From contig NZ_CP109178.1 in assembly GCF_036248255.1 (NCBI RefSeq), positions 7,507,001 through 7,571,000 on the forward strand: DNA of 64,000 nt, in the 5' to 3' direction. Numbering within the stretch: position 1 is the first letter of the stretch; every line of letters begins with the position of its first letter. Below, piece after piece: positions 56,198 to 64,000 of the stretch. The position numbers were made by a program, and so were the translations under genes. This DNA is from Streptomyces sp. NBC_01717. GTDB taxonomy: Bacteria; Actinomycetota; Actinomycetes; Streptomycetales; Streptomycetaceae. A model generated the notes under the pieces. The model was not told the origin of the DNA. It made no database searches and saw nothing but the letters and a program-made list of their open reading frames with translations.

Positions 56198-58342
56198 GTG
56201 AGCAGCGACAACGAGCAGTCCGCGGAGCCCGAGGGCGGGGCGCCGGAGCAGCTTGCGCTCATTCGGGAGACCGTACGGAAGGCGAATGTGCCGCGGGCCA
56301 AGCCGCGGACCTGGCGGGGGGCCGCACTCGCCAAGGAGCTGCCCGTCGCCCGGGTGCTGGTCAACAAGGGCGTACTCCACCTCGACCAGTACTTCGACTA
56401 CGCCGTGCCGGAAGAGCTCGACGCCGAGGCGCAGCCCGGTGTGCGGGTGCGGGTGCGGTTCGGGGCCGGGGGGCGCAATGTCCGCGCCGGGCGCCGTGAG
56501 GGCGGCGGGCTGATCGACGGGTTCCTCATCGAACGGCGTGCCGAGTCGGACTACCAGGGGGCGCTCGCCGCGCTCGCCTATGTCGTATCGCCCGAGCCGG
56601 TTCTCGGACCCGAGCTCCTCGCCCTGTCCCGGGCCGTGGCCGACCGGTACGCGGGCAGTCTCGCCGATGTGCTGCAGCTCGCCGTGCCGCCCAGGAACGG
56701 ACGGGCCGAGTCCAAGCCGTCGCCGGAACCGCTCCCGCCGCCTCCGGCGCCGTCGGCCGGGAGCTGGGAGCGGTACGAGCAGGGGCCCGCGTTCCTGCGG
56801 GCGCTGGCCGAGGGCGAGGCGCCCCGGGCCGTATGGACCGCGCTGCCGGGGCCGCACTGGCCGCAGGAGATCGCCAGGGCGGTCGCCGCGACCCTCGCCT
56901 CCGGGCGGGGTGCGCTCGTCGTAGTACCGGACGGGCGCAGTGCCGGGCGGGTGGACGCCGCGCTCACCGAGGTGCTGGGGGCGGGTCGCCACGCGCTGCT
57001 GACCGCCGACTCCGGGCCCGAGAAGCGGTACCGGGAGTGGCTCGCCGTGCGGCGCGGATCCGTGCGCGCGGTGGTCGGGACGCGGGCCGCCATGTTCGCG
57101 CCGGTCGCGGATCTGGGCCTGGTCGCCGTGTGGGACGACGGCGACTCCAGCCACAGCGACGACAACGCCCCGTTCCCGCATGTCCGCGAGGTCCTGGAGT
57201 TGCGGGCCGCGCACGGCCGGTGCGCGTTCCTGCTCGGCGGGACGAACTGCACGGTGGAGGCCGCCCAGCTGGTGGAGAGCGGCTGGGCGCTGCCGCTGCG
57301 CGCGGACCGGGAACAGCTGCGGATCGCGGCGCCGCTGATCCGTACCGTCGGCGACGGCGAGCTGGCCCGGGACGGGGCGGCCCGGGCGGCGCGGCTGCCC
57401 AGCCTCGCCTGGCAGACCGTGCGGGACGGGCTGCGCAGTGGACCGGTGCTGGTGCAGGTGCCGCGTCGTGGGTACGCGCCCCGGCTGGCCTGCGAGCGCT
57501 GCCGTGAGCCCGCCCGGTGCCGGCACTGCGCGGGACCGCTGGAGGCACCGGACGAGCGGGATCTCAACTGTGCCTGGTGCGGCCGGGCCGAGACCGCCTG
57601 GCACTGTGTCGCCTGCGGCGCCAACCGGCTGCGGGCCCAGATCGTCGGCGCCCGGCGGACCGCCGAGGAGCTCGGCCGGGCGTTCCCCGCCGTGCCGGTG
57701 CGCACGTCCGGGCGCGACCACATCCTCGACTCCGTGCCCGATGTGCCCGCGCTGGTGGTCAGCACCCCCGGCGCCGAGCCCGTCGCCGAGGGCGGCTACG
57801 CGGCCGCGCTGCTGCTCGACGGCTGGGCGATGGTCGGCCGCCCCGACCTGAGGGCCGGCGAGGAGGCGCTGCGCCGCTGGACCGCCGCGGCGTCACTCGT
57901 ACGGGGGCAGCAGGAAGGCGGGACGGTGGTGATCGTCGCCGAACCGACGCTGCGGCCGGTCCAGGCGCTGGTGCGCTGGGACCCGGTCGGCCACGCCCGC
58001 CGCGAGCTGGCTGAACGCGCCGAGCTGGGCTTCCCGCCGGTGTCCCGGATGGCCTCGGTGACCGGCCCGCCGGAGGCTCTCGCCGCCTTCCTCGCCGCCG
58101 CGGAACTGCCGCCGGAGGCGGAGGTGCTCGGCCCGGTCCCGGCGCCGCGCACCGAACCCGGCAGACCGCGCAGACCGTGGGAGGCGCCGGTGGGGGAGAG
58201 CTGGGAGCGGGCACTGCTCAGGGTGCCGCCGGGCAGCGGCGCCGCGCTCGCCGCCGCTCTGAAGACGGCGCAGGCGGCGCGGATGGCCCGAGGGAACGGC
58301 GATCCGGTACGGATCAGGGTCGATCCCCCGGACATCGGCTGA
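56198..58342 (+). CDS. priA: primosomal protein N' (PriA), helicase motifs degenerate
   Basis: A 714-aa replication-restart protein. The 3'-DNA-binding domain (ARVLVNKGVLHLDQYFDYAV, from about residue 50) and the zinc-binding region with eight cysteines (C432, C435, C441, C444, C458, C461, C470, C473) are kept. The helicase core has lost its ATPase motifs: the Walker A position reads WTALPGPHWPQE (213-224) and the DEAH position reads WDDGDSSHS (312-320). It is therefore unlikely to unwind DNA and may serve as a structural loader. This agrees with what is noted for actinobacterial PriA. GTG start, probably leaderless. Confidence 0.92.
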   Translation: MSSDNEQSAEPEGGAPEQLALIRETVRKANVPRAKPRTWRGAALAKELPVARVLVNKGVLHLDQYFDYAVPEELDAEAQPGVRVRVRFGAGGRNVRAGRREGGGLIDGFLIERRAESDYQGALAALAYVVSPEPVLGPELLALSRAVADRYAGSLADVLQLAVPPRNGRAESKPSPEPLPPPPAPSAGSWERYEQGPAFLRALAEGEAPRAVWTALPGPHWPQEIARAVAATLASGRGALVVVPDGRSAGRVDAALTEVLGAGRHALLTADSGPEKRYREWLAVRRGSVRAVVGTRAAMFAPVADLGLVAVWDDGDSSHSDDNAPFPHVREVLELRAAHGRCAFLLGGTNCTVEAAQLVESGWALPLRADREQLRIAAPLIRTVGDGELARDGAARAARLPSLAWQTVRDGLRSGPVLVQVPRRGYAPRLACERCREPARCRHCAGPLEAPDERDLNCAWCGRAETAWHCVACGANRLRAQIVGARRTAEELGRAFPAVPVRTSGRDHILDSVPDVPALVVSTPGAEPVAEGGYAAALLLDGWAMVGRPDLRAGEEALRRWTAAASLVRGQQEGGTVVIVAEPTLRPVQALVRWDPVGHARRELAERAELGFPPVSRMASVTGPPEALAAFLAAAELPPEAEVLGPVPAPRTEPGRPRRPWEAPVGESWERALLRVPPGSGAALAAALKTAQAARMARGNGDPVRIRVDPPDIG

Positions 58343-58368
58343 CCGGACGTGCGGCGAGCCACATACGA

Positions 58369-58401
58369 CTGCCCCTCCGTGCGTCGGGCACGGCGGGGCA
58401 G
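58369..58401. terminator. bidirectional terminator between priA and the convergent HTH gene
   Basis: CTGCCCCTCCGTGC (58369-58382) pairs at 13 of 14 positions with 58388-58401 around GTCGG. Confidence 0.8.
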
Positions 58402-58413
58402 AGGGGGGTTCGG

Positions 58414-59022
<609 letters not shown>

Positions 59023-59070
59023 TCAATCTCTCTTGACCAACGCGTCACCCGGTGCTGTGGTCACGCTTCA

Positions 59071-59117
59071 GGGGCGTACGCGCATATGCGCGGGGCGCAC
59101 GGTCGTGCGTACGCCCC
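59071..59117. repeat. nested inverted repeats, possible cruciform
   Basis: GGGGCGTACGC (59071-59081) pairs with 59107-59117. Inside lie the 12-bp palindrome GCGCATATGCGC (59080-59091) and a smaller GCGCAC/GTGCGT pair. The whole can form a three-armed structure between divergent genes. Confidence 0.55.
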
Positions 59118-59299
59118 GGGCGGTTGCCGCCCGAGAGCGTGCCTTAGTCCCTGGTGGATCGGCGCGCGGCGTCGGATGCGGTGCGGTGCACCGCAAGGCG
59201 GAGGGACGTCCGCATACTGGATGTATTCGGGTGTTCCGACGACGCGGAGAGGCGCCGTGGTCGTCGTCGCGCGCCCGCCAGGGATTACGGGACAGCCCT

Positions 59300-59305
59300 T
59301 AGACT
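59300..59305 (+). promoter_or_regulatory. -10 hexamer TAGACT upstream of fmt
   Basis: TAGACT lies 51 nt before the fmt ATG, predicting a leader of about 45 nt with GAGAGG at 59338-59343. No clear -35. The rest of 58963-59299 shows only the nested inverted repeats and no gene. Confidence 0.45.
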
Positions 59306-59356
59306 GGTGCGTTGCTCGTCACCGTACGTTTCGGCCTGAGAGGCAGTCAGCCACCC

Positions 59357-60289
59357 ATGAAGCTCGTCTTCGCAGGCACCCCCGAGGTAGCCGTACCCGC
59401 CCTGGACGCCCTGATCTCCTCCGGCCGGCACGAAGTGGCCGCCGTCGTCACCCGCCCCGACGCTCCGGCCGGACGCGGCCGTCGACTGGTCGCCAGCCCC
59501 GTCGCGGAGCGCGCCGAGGAAGCCGGGATCGAGGTGCTGAAGCCCGTCCGGCCGCGCGACGAGGACTTCCTCGCACGGCTGCGGGAGATCGCCCCGGACT
59601 GCTGCCCGGTCGTCGCCTACGGGGCGCTGCTGCCCAAGACCGCGCTCGACATCCCCGCCCGTGGCTGGGTCAATCTGCACTTCTCGCTGCTCCCGGCCTG
59701 GCGCGGCGCGGCCCCCGTGCAGCACGCGGTGATGGCCGGGGACGAGGTCACCGGTGCCTCGACCTTCCTGATCGAGGAGGGACTCGACTCCGGACCGGTG
59801 TACGGCGTCCTCACCGAGGAGGTACGGCCCACCGACACCAGCGGCGATCTGCTCACCCGGCTCGCATTTGCCGGCGCCGGGCTGCTCGCCGCGACCATGG
59901 ACGGCATCGAGGACGGCACCCTGCACGCCGTGCCGCAGCCGGAGGAGGGCGTCACCCTCGCACCGAAGATCACCGTCGAGGACGCCCAGGTGCAGTGGTC
60001 GGCGCCCGCACTGCGGGTCGACCGGGTGGTGCGCGGCTGCACCCCCGCCCCCGGGGCATGGACGATCTTCCGGGGGGAACGGCTCAAGCTGATCCAGGCC
60101 GTGCCCGTCCTGGACCGCGCCGACCTGGCGCCCGGCGAGCTGTCCGCGTCCAAGAACAATGTGTACGTCGGCACCGGATCGCACGCCGTCGAGCTGCTCT
60201 GGGTCCAGCCGCAGGGCAAGAAGCCGATGCGGGCCGCGGACTGGGCGCGCGGGGTGCGGATCGCTCCGGGGGAGCTGATCGGGGTCTGA
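59357..60289 (+). CDS. fmt: methionyl-tRNA formyltransferase
   Basis: A 310-aa enzyme that formylates initiator Met-tRNA using 10-formyl-THF. The N-terminal [19 protein letters not shown], the catalytic [20 protein letters not shown] with Asn, His and the SLLP loop, and the C-terminal tRNA-binding domain (ending in [12 protein letters not shown]) are complete. ATG 59357 is used rather than the GTG at 59312, which would add 15 unconserved residues. Confidence 0.96.
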   Translation: MKLVFAGTPEVAVPALDALISSGRHEVAAVVTRPDAPAGRGRRLVASPVAERAEEAGIEVLKPVRPRDEDFLARLREIAPDCCPVVAYGALLPKTALDIPARGWVNLHFSLLPAWRGAAPVQHAVMAGDEVTGASTFLIEEGLDSGPVYGVLTEEVRPTDTSGDLLTRLAFAGAGLLAATMDGIEDGTLHAVPQPEEGVTLAPKITVEDAQVQWSAPALRVDRVVRGCTPAPGAWTIFRGERLKLIQAVPVLDRADLAPGELSASKNNVYVGTGSHAVELLWVQPQGKKPMRAADWARGVRIAPGELIGV

Positions 60290-60354
60290 GACCTGTCCGG
60301 CGCCCCGTTCCGGCGGGGACGCCGGAACAGGGCCGTCCGGTGGCCTGTCCTGCC

Positions 60355-60378
60355 CTGAAACGCCGGACGGGCTCGATC
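60355..60378 (+). repeat. dispersed intergenic repeat, copy C
   Basis: CTGAAACGCCGGACGGGCTC (60355-60374), then GATC. It shares CGCCGGACGGG followed by TCGA with the reverse complement of copy B at 40.8 kb. It lies between fmt and rsmB. A TAGGCT downstream (60390-60395) may be the rsmB -10. Confidence 0.5.
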
Positions 60379-60436
60379 CGACGGCGACGTAGGCTGGGAG
60401 GGTTCGCCCCCTCACCATCAGCGGAGCACCTTTCAC

Positions 60437-61870
60437 GTGAACGACCAGCAGCGTCGCCGTCCCGCCAAGCCCCATCGCCGGCCCCAGAAGGACCCGGTCC
60501 GGTTCCTCGCCTTCGAGGCGCTCCGGGCTGTCGACGAACGCGATGCGTACGCCAACCTCGTCCTGCCCCCGCTGCTGAAGAAGGCACGCGCGAAGGGCGA
60601 CTTCGACGCCAGGGACGCGGCACTGGCGACCGAGCTGGTCTACGGAACGCTGCGGCGCCAGGGCACGTACGACGCGATCGTCGCGTCCTGCATCGACCGG
60701 CCGCTGCGCGAGGTCGACCCGCCCGTCCTCGATGTGCTGAACATGGGCGTGCACCAGCTGCTCGGCACCCGTATCCCCACCCACGCCGCGGTCTCCGCCA
60801 GTGTGGAGCTGGCCCGGGTGGTGCTCGGCGAGGGACGGGCGAAGTTCGTCAATGCCGTGCTGCGGAAGGTTTCCGCGGACGACCTCGACGGCTGGGTGGC
60901 GCGTGTCGCCCCGTCGTACGACGAGGACGCCGAGGACCACCTCGCCGTCGTGCACTCGCACCCCCGGTGGATCGTCTCCGCCCTATGGGACGCGCTGGGC
61001 GGCGGCCGCGCCGGGATCGAGGATCTCCTCGAAGCCGACAACGAACGGCCCGAGGTCACCCTCGTCGCCCGCCCCGGCCGTTCCAGCACCGATGAGCTGT
61101 TCACAGCCCTCGGCGACGAGAACGGGCTGCCCGGCCGCTGGTCGCCCTATGCCGTACGGATGGCCGAGGGCGGCGAGCCCGGCGCCCTGGCCGCCGTGCA
61201 GGAAGGCCGTGCCGGGGTCCAGGACGAGGGCAGCCAGCTGGTGGCCACGGCCCTCGCCAACGCGCCGGTGGACGGCAGCGACACCCGGTGGCTCGACGGC
61301 TGCGCCGGGCCGGGCGGCAAGGCCGCGCTGCTCGCCGCCCTCGCCGCCGAACGTGGCGCCGCCCTGCTCGCCGCCGAGAAGCAGCCGCACCGGGCCCGGC
61401 TCGTCGAGCGCGCGCTGGCCGGCAACCCCGGCCCGTACCAGGTCATCACCGCCGACGGCACCCGCCCGCCGTGGCAGCCCGACAGCTTCGACCGGGTCCT
61501 GATGGACGTCCCGTGCTCCGGCCTCGGCGCGCTGCGCCGCCGCCCGGAGTCCCGCTGGCGCCGCCGCGCGGAGGACCTGGAGAGCTTCGCGCCGCTGCAA
61601 CGGGGCCTGCTGCGGGAGGCGTTGAAGGCCGTGCGGGTCGGCGGCATCGTCGGTTACGCGACCTGCTCCCCGCATCTCGCGGAGACCCGAGTGGTCGTCG
61701 AGGACGTGCTGAAGGGGCGCGGCGGTCAGCCGGTCGAGGCGGAGTGGGTGGACGCGCGCCCGCTGATGCCCGGTGTGCCCGCGCTGGGTGACGGACCCGA
61801 CGTCCAGCTGTGGCCGCATCTGCACGGCACGGACGCGATGTACCTGGCCCTGCTGCGGCGTACTGCGTAA
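60437..61870 (+). CDS. rsmB: 16S rRNA (cytosine-967-C5)-methyltransferase RsmB
   Basis: A 477-aa RNA methyltransferase. The N-terminal 150 residues are a NusB-like RNA-binding domain (ALATELVYGTLRRQGTYDAI). The C-terminal Rossmann domain has the SAM motif LDGCAGPGGKAALLA, the DVPCSGLGALRRRPE motif and the catalytic Cys in YATCSPHLAET. The fmt-rsmB order is widespread. GTG 60437 with GGAGC upstream; the first 20 residues are basic and variable. Confidence 0.95.
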   Translation: MNDQQRRRPAKPHRRPQKDPVRFLAFEALRAVDERDAYANLVLPPLLKKARAKGDFDARDAALATELVYGTLRRQGTYDAIVASCIDRPLREVDPPVLDVLNMGVHQLLGTRIPTHAAVSASVELARVVLGEGRAKFVNAVLRKVSADDLDGWVARVAPSYDEDAEDHLAVVHSHPRWIVSALWDALGGGRAGIEDLLEADNERPEVTLVARPGRSSTDELFTALGDENGLPGRWSPYAVRMAEGGEPGALAAVQEGRAGVQDEGSQLVATALANAPVDGSDTRWLDGCAGPGGKAALLAALAAERGAALLAAEKQPHRARLVERALAGNPGPYQVITADGTRPPWQPDSFDRVLMDVPCSGLGALRRRPESRWRRRAEDLESFAPLQRGLLREALKAVRVGGIVGYATCSPHLAETRVVVEDVLKGRGGQPVEAEWVDARPLMPGVPALGDGPDVQLWPHLHGTDAMYLALLRRTA

Positions 61871-62180
61871 GGACCGGCACCGTCGGCCTCACGCGCTGCG
61901 GTGACCTGTGACGCGTGCGGGCGGTGGCGGGGTGTGCGTCCCACAGCGACCGCGGCCGGTGCCGGACCCACGCGTAACGAAATTGCGTAACGAAACCCTC
62001 GCCCCTGCGGTACGCGGTGCCGGGAGAGGGCCGCCGCCGCAGGGCCTGGACCGCTGCCGATCGGCCCGACGAGGGCCGAATCACCCGGATCGGGCGGCGG
62101 AAACCCCTGGATTTCGCGAACTGTAATGATCCCGTGAGGCTTTGGCCCGCACCTGGGCGGGGAAGTGCCGCGGAACATGG
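61871..62180 (+). other. 310-nt intergenic region with direct repeats
   Basis: No gene is seen. GCGTAACGAAA occurs twice with a 13-bp period (61972-61982 and 61985-61995), an arrangement that could bind a protein. The rest is GC-rich with short inverted repeats that may end the rsmB transcript. Confidence 0.4.
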
Positions 62181-62186
62181 CAGGCT
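62181..62186 (+). promoter_or_regulatory. -10-like CAGGCT, leaderless-type (rpe)
   Basis: CAGGCT ends 6 nt before the rpe ATG and no Shine-Dalgarno precedes the start. It is a weaker match than the other leaderless candidates. Confidence 0.35.
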
Positions 62187-62192
62187 TGGCAC

Positions 62193-62876
62193 ATGGCCCA
62201 GATCAACCCGAGCATCCTGTCCGCCGACTTCGCTCGCCTCGCCGAGGAGGCGAGGGCCGTCGAAGGCGCCGACTGGCTCCATGTCGATGTCATGGACAAC
62301 CACTTTGTGCCCAACCTGACCCTCGGCGTGCCCATCGTGGAATCGCTCAGCCGGGCCACGGACACTCCGCTGGACTGTCACCTGATGATCGACGACCCGG
62401 ACCGCTGGGCACCGCAGTACGTCGAGGCGGGGGCCGGCTCGGTCACCTTCCACGCGGAGGCCGCGGCAGCGCCCGTACGGCTGGCGCGGGAGATCCGGGC
62501 CAAGGGGGCCCGCGCCTCCATGGCGCTCAAGCCCGCGACGCCCATCGAGCCGTACGAGGACCTGCTCCCCGAGCTCGACATGCTGTTGATCATGACGGTG
62601 GAGCCGGGCTTCGGCGGCCAGGCCTTCCTGGACATCATGCTGCCGAAGATCCGCCGTACCCGTGAGCTGATCTCCAAGCACGGTCTGGAGATGTGGCTCC
62701 AGGTCGACGGCGGGGTCTCCGAGTCCACCATCGAGCGGTGCGCCGAGGCCGGTGCGGACGTTTTCGTCGCCGGTTCCGCGGTGTACGGGGCCCAGGATCC
62801 GGCCGAGGCGGTACGCGCCCTGCGTGCCAAGGCGGACGGGACGATCGCCTCGGCGGGCTGGGCGTGCAACCACTGA
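62193..62876 (+). CDS. rpe: ribulose-phosphate 3-epimerase
   Basis: A 227-aa TIM-barrel enzyme interconverting ribulose and xylulose 5-phosphates. [13 protein letters not shown], the metal-binding [32 protein letters not shown] and [10 protein letters not shown] carry the catalytic and metal residues. ATG 62193 gives the family start; the longer frame begins in the intergenic region. Confidence 0.96.
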   Translation: MAQINPSILSADFARLAEEARAVEGADWLHVDVMDNHFVPNLTLGVPIVESLSRATDTPLDCHLMIDDPDRWAPQYVEAGAGSVTFHAEAAAAPVRLAREIRAKGARASMALKPATPIEPYEDLLPELDMLLIMTVEPGFGGQAFLDIMLPKIRRTRELISKHGLEMWLQVDGGVSESTIERCAEAGADVFVAGSAVYGAQDPAEAVRALRAKADGTIASAGWACNH

Positions 62877-63042
62877 AGCCGGCGGCGACGTCGGCAGTGA
62901 CGACGCGGCCCGGTCGGGCCCCGGTTGCCGGTCGGCCCGGCCAAGGGCAGATGAACGCGGTCCGACGGGACCGATCAAGGACCGCCGGATCTGACAGGAT
63001 GAACGGCGTATCGAGCGTGTGAACAGCAGTGAGGAGATCGCG

Positions 63043-64000
63043 GTGTCTGCTATGTCGGCGGGACGGTCCGCCCTGCGGATGGGGCCCGCGGAGCTGGTGC
63101 AGGCGGCGGCCATGGCCCGCCGCTTCTACCTCGAGGGAAAGTCGAAGATCCAGATCGCCGAGGAGTTCGGCGTCAGCCGCTTCAAGGTGGCCCGGGTCCT
63201 GGAGACGGCGCTCGAGCGTGACCTCGTACGGATCGAGATCCGGGTCCCCGCGGAGTTGGACGCGGAGCGTTCCGACGCGCTGCGGGCCCGCTACGGGCTG
63301 CGGCACGCGGTCGTCGTCGAGTCTCCCGCGGAGGAGCAGGACGACGCCCCGGACCCGGAGAACCTGGGCGAGGTCGCGGCCGATCTTCTCGGCGAACTGG
63401 TGAACGAAGGCGATGTCCTGGGCCTGGCCTGGGGCAGGTCCACCATCCACATGGCGGCGGCCCTCGACCGGCTGCCGCCGTGCACGGTCGTGCAGCTCAC
63501 CGGGGTGTACGACGCGGGTACCGCCGAGCGCGGTTCGGTCGAGGCGGTCCGGCGGGCCGCCCAGGTCTCCGGCGGCGAGGCCCACCCGATCTATGCGCCG
63601 ATGCTGCTGCCCGACCCGGCCACGGCCGCCGCGCTGCGCCATCAGACCGGCATCGCGCGCGCCTTCGAGTACTTCGACAAGGTGACCGTCGCCGCGGTCT
63701 CCATCGGCTCCTGGGAGCCGGGTATCTCCACCGTCCACGACATGCTGACCGACGAGGAGCGGGAGCACTACGCGTCGCTCGGCGTCGCTGCCGAGATGTC
63801 CGCGCACCTCTTCGACACGGAGGGGCGCCGGGTCGGCCGCGACCTGGGCGAGCGGTGCATCACCGTCGAGGCGGACCGGCTGCGGCGGATCCCCGAGGTG
63901 GTGGCGATCGCGGGCGGCCAGCGCAAGGCGGCGGCGATCGGGGCGGTCCTGCGGTCCGGTCTGGTCACCAGCCTGGTGACGGACACATCGGCCGCCGAAT
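63043..64000 (+). CDS. SorC/DeoR-type sugar-binding transcriptional regulator (cut by window edge)
   Basis: About 319 residues are visible and the frame is open at 64000, so only a short C-terminus is missing. An N-terminal HTH (FYLEGKSKIQIAEEFGVSRF) is followed by the SorC sugar-phosphate-binding fold, with GDVLGLAWGRSTIHM and AIAGGQRKAAAIGAVLRSGL. It is probably an effector-responsive regulator of carbohydrate genes. GTG 63043 has GAGGAG 6 nt upstream; GTG 63019 and ATG 63052 are alternatives. Lying after rpe suggests, but does not show, a link to pentose metabolism. A CAGGAT at 62995-63000 may be its -10. Confidence 0.88.
   Translation, partial: MSAMSAGRSALRMGPAELVQAAAMARRFYLEGKSKIQIAEEFGVSRFKVARVLETALERDLVRIEIRVPAELDAERSDALRARYGLRHAVVVESPAEEQDDAPDPENLGEVAADLLGELVNEGDVLGLAWGRSTIHMAAALDRLPPCTVVQLTGVYDAGTAERGSVEAVRRAAQVSGGEAHPIYAPMLLPDPATAAALRHQTGIARAFEYFDKVTVAAVSIGSWEPGISTVHDMLTDEEREHYASLGVAAEMSAHLFDTEGRRVGRDLGERCITVEADRLRRIPEVVAIAGGQRKAAAIGAVLRSGLVTSLVTDTSAAE

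Overview
The window is a stretch of high-GC actinomycete core chromosome, almost certainly Streptomyces. Evidence: about 70% GC with strong G/C third positions, frequent GTG starts and several TTG starts, many 4-nt ATGA/GTGA start-stop overlaps, and genes diagnostic of the group (bldD with its c-di-GMP signature, the actinobacterial integration host factor sIHF, an ATPase-degenerate priA, a 90-aa rpoZ). Gene order resembles the S. coelicolor pgsA-pimA-pdxST-ruvCAB-secDF-relA-hisS-alaS-aro-bldD-pyr-metK-priA region as I remember it. No rRNA, tRNA, CRISPR array, insertion sequence or prophage was recognised.

Layout. (1) 0.1-2.9 kb: coupled phosphatidylinositol mannoside genes (PI-phosphate synthase, acyltransferase, PimA), then a small membrane protein. 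(2) 3.9-12.9 kb: pdxS-pdxT (PLP synthase), yebC, ruvC-ruvA-ruvB, yajC-secD-secF, apt. (3) 13.1-15.7 kb: bifunctional (p)ppGpp enzyme RelA, facing a minus-strand DUF349 gene and a membrane cyclophilin across a 31-bp perfect inverted repeat. (4) 18.1-24.1 kb: metallo-hydrolase, hisS, VKOR-like protein, rarA, a minus-strand DUF2470 protein with an iron box, rpsD. (5) 24.1-26.3 kb, minus: a large AfsR/LAL-like ATPase without a visible DNA-binding domain. (6) 26.4-33.1 kb: two small membrane proteins, alaS, ruvX, mltG, aroE. (7) 33.3-33.7 kb: a lower-GC3 SapA-like secreted protein. (8) 34.0-40.5 kb: aroC, one fused aroK-aroB reading frame, aroQ, a P-loop kinase-like protein, a PepP-like protein with changed metal ligands, efp, nusB. 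(9) 41.0-51.7 kb: bldD (minus, with tandem BldD-box sequences) divergent from the pyrimidine operon pyrR-pyrB-pyrC-orf-carA-carB-pyrD-pyrF, whose leader looks like a PyrR-controlled hairpin that hides the Shine-Dalgarno. (10) 51.9-64.0 kb: sIHF gene, gmk, rpoZ, coaBC, metK, priA, a small HTH protein (minus), fmt, rsmB, rpe, and a SorC-type regulator cut by the right edge.

Together the genes cover nucleotide synthesis and salvage (pyr genes, apt, gmk), stringent response (relA, rpoZ), aromatic precursors (aro), translation (hisS, alaS, rpsD, efp, fmt, rsmB), Holliday-junction and fork repair (ruvCAB, rarA, priA) and envelope/secretion (PIM genes, secDF-yajC, mltG). Nearly every transcription unit ends in a strong GC-rich hairpin, and seven genes have a -10 hexamer 6-8 nt before the start codon, the layout of leaderless mRNAs.

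No wholly new multi-gene system is evident. The points most worth checking are the aroK-aroB fusion, the iron box before the DUF2470 gene, the PyrR leader, the abutting BldD sites, the regulator-like ATPase without an HTH, and the enzyme-like proteins with substituted catalytic or metal ligands (PepP-like, PriA, CoaBC).
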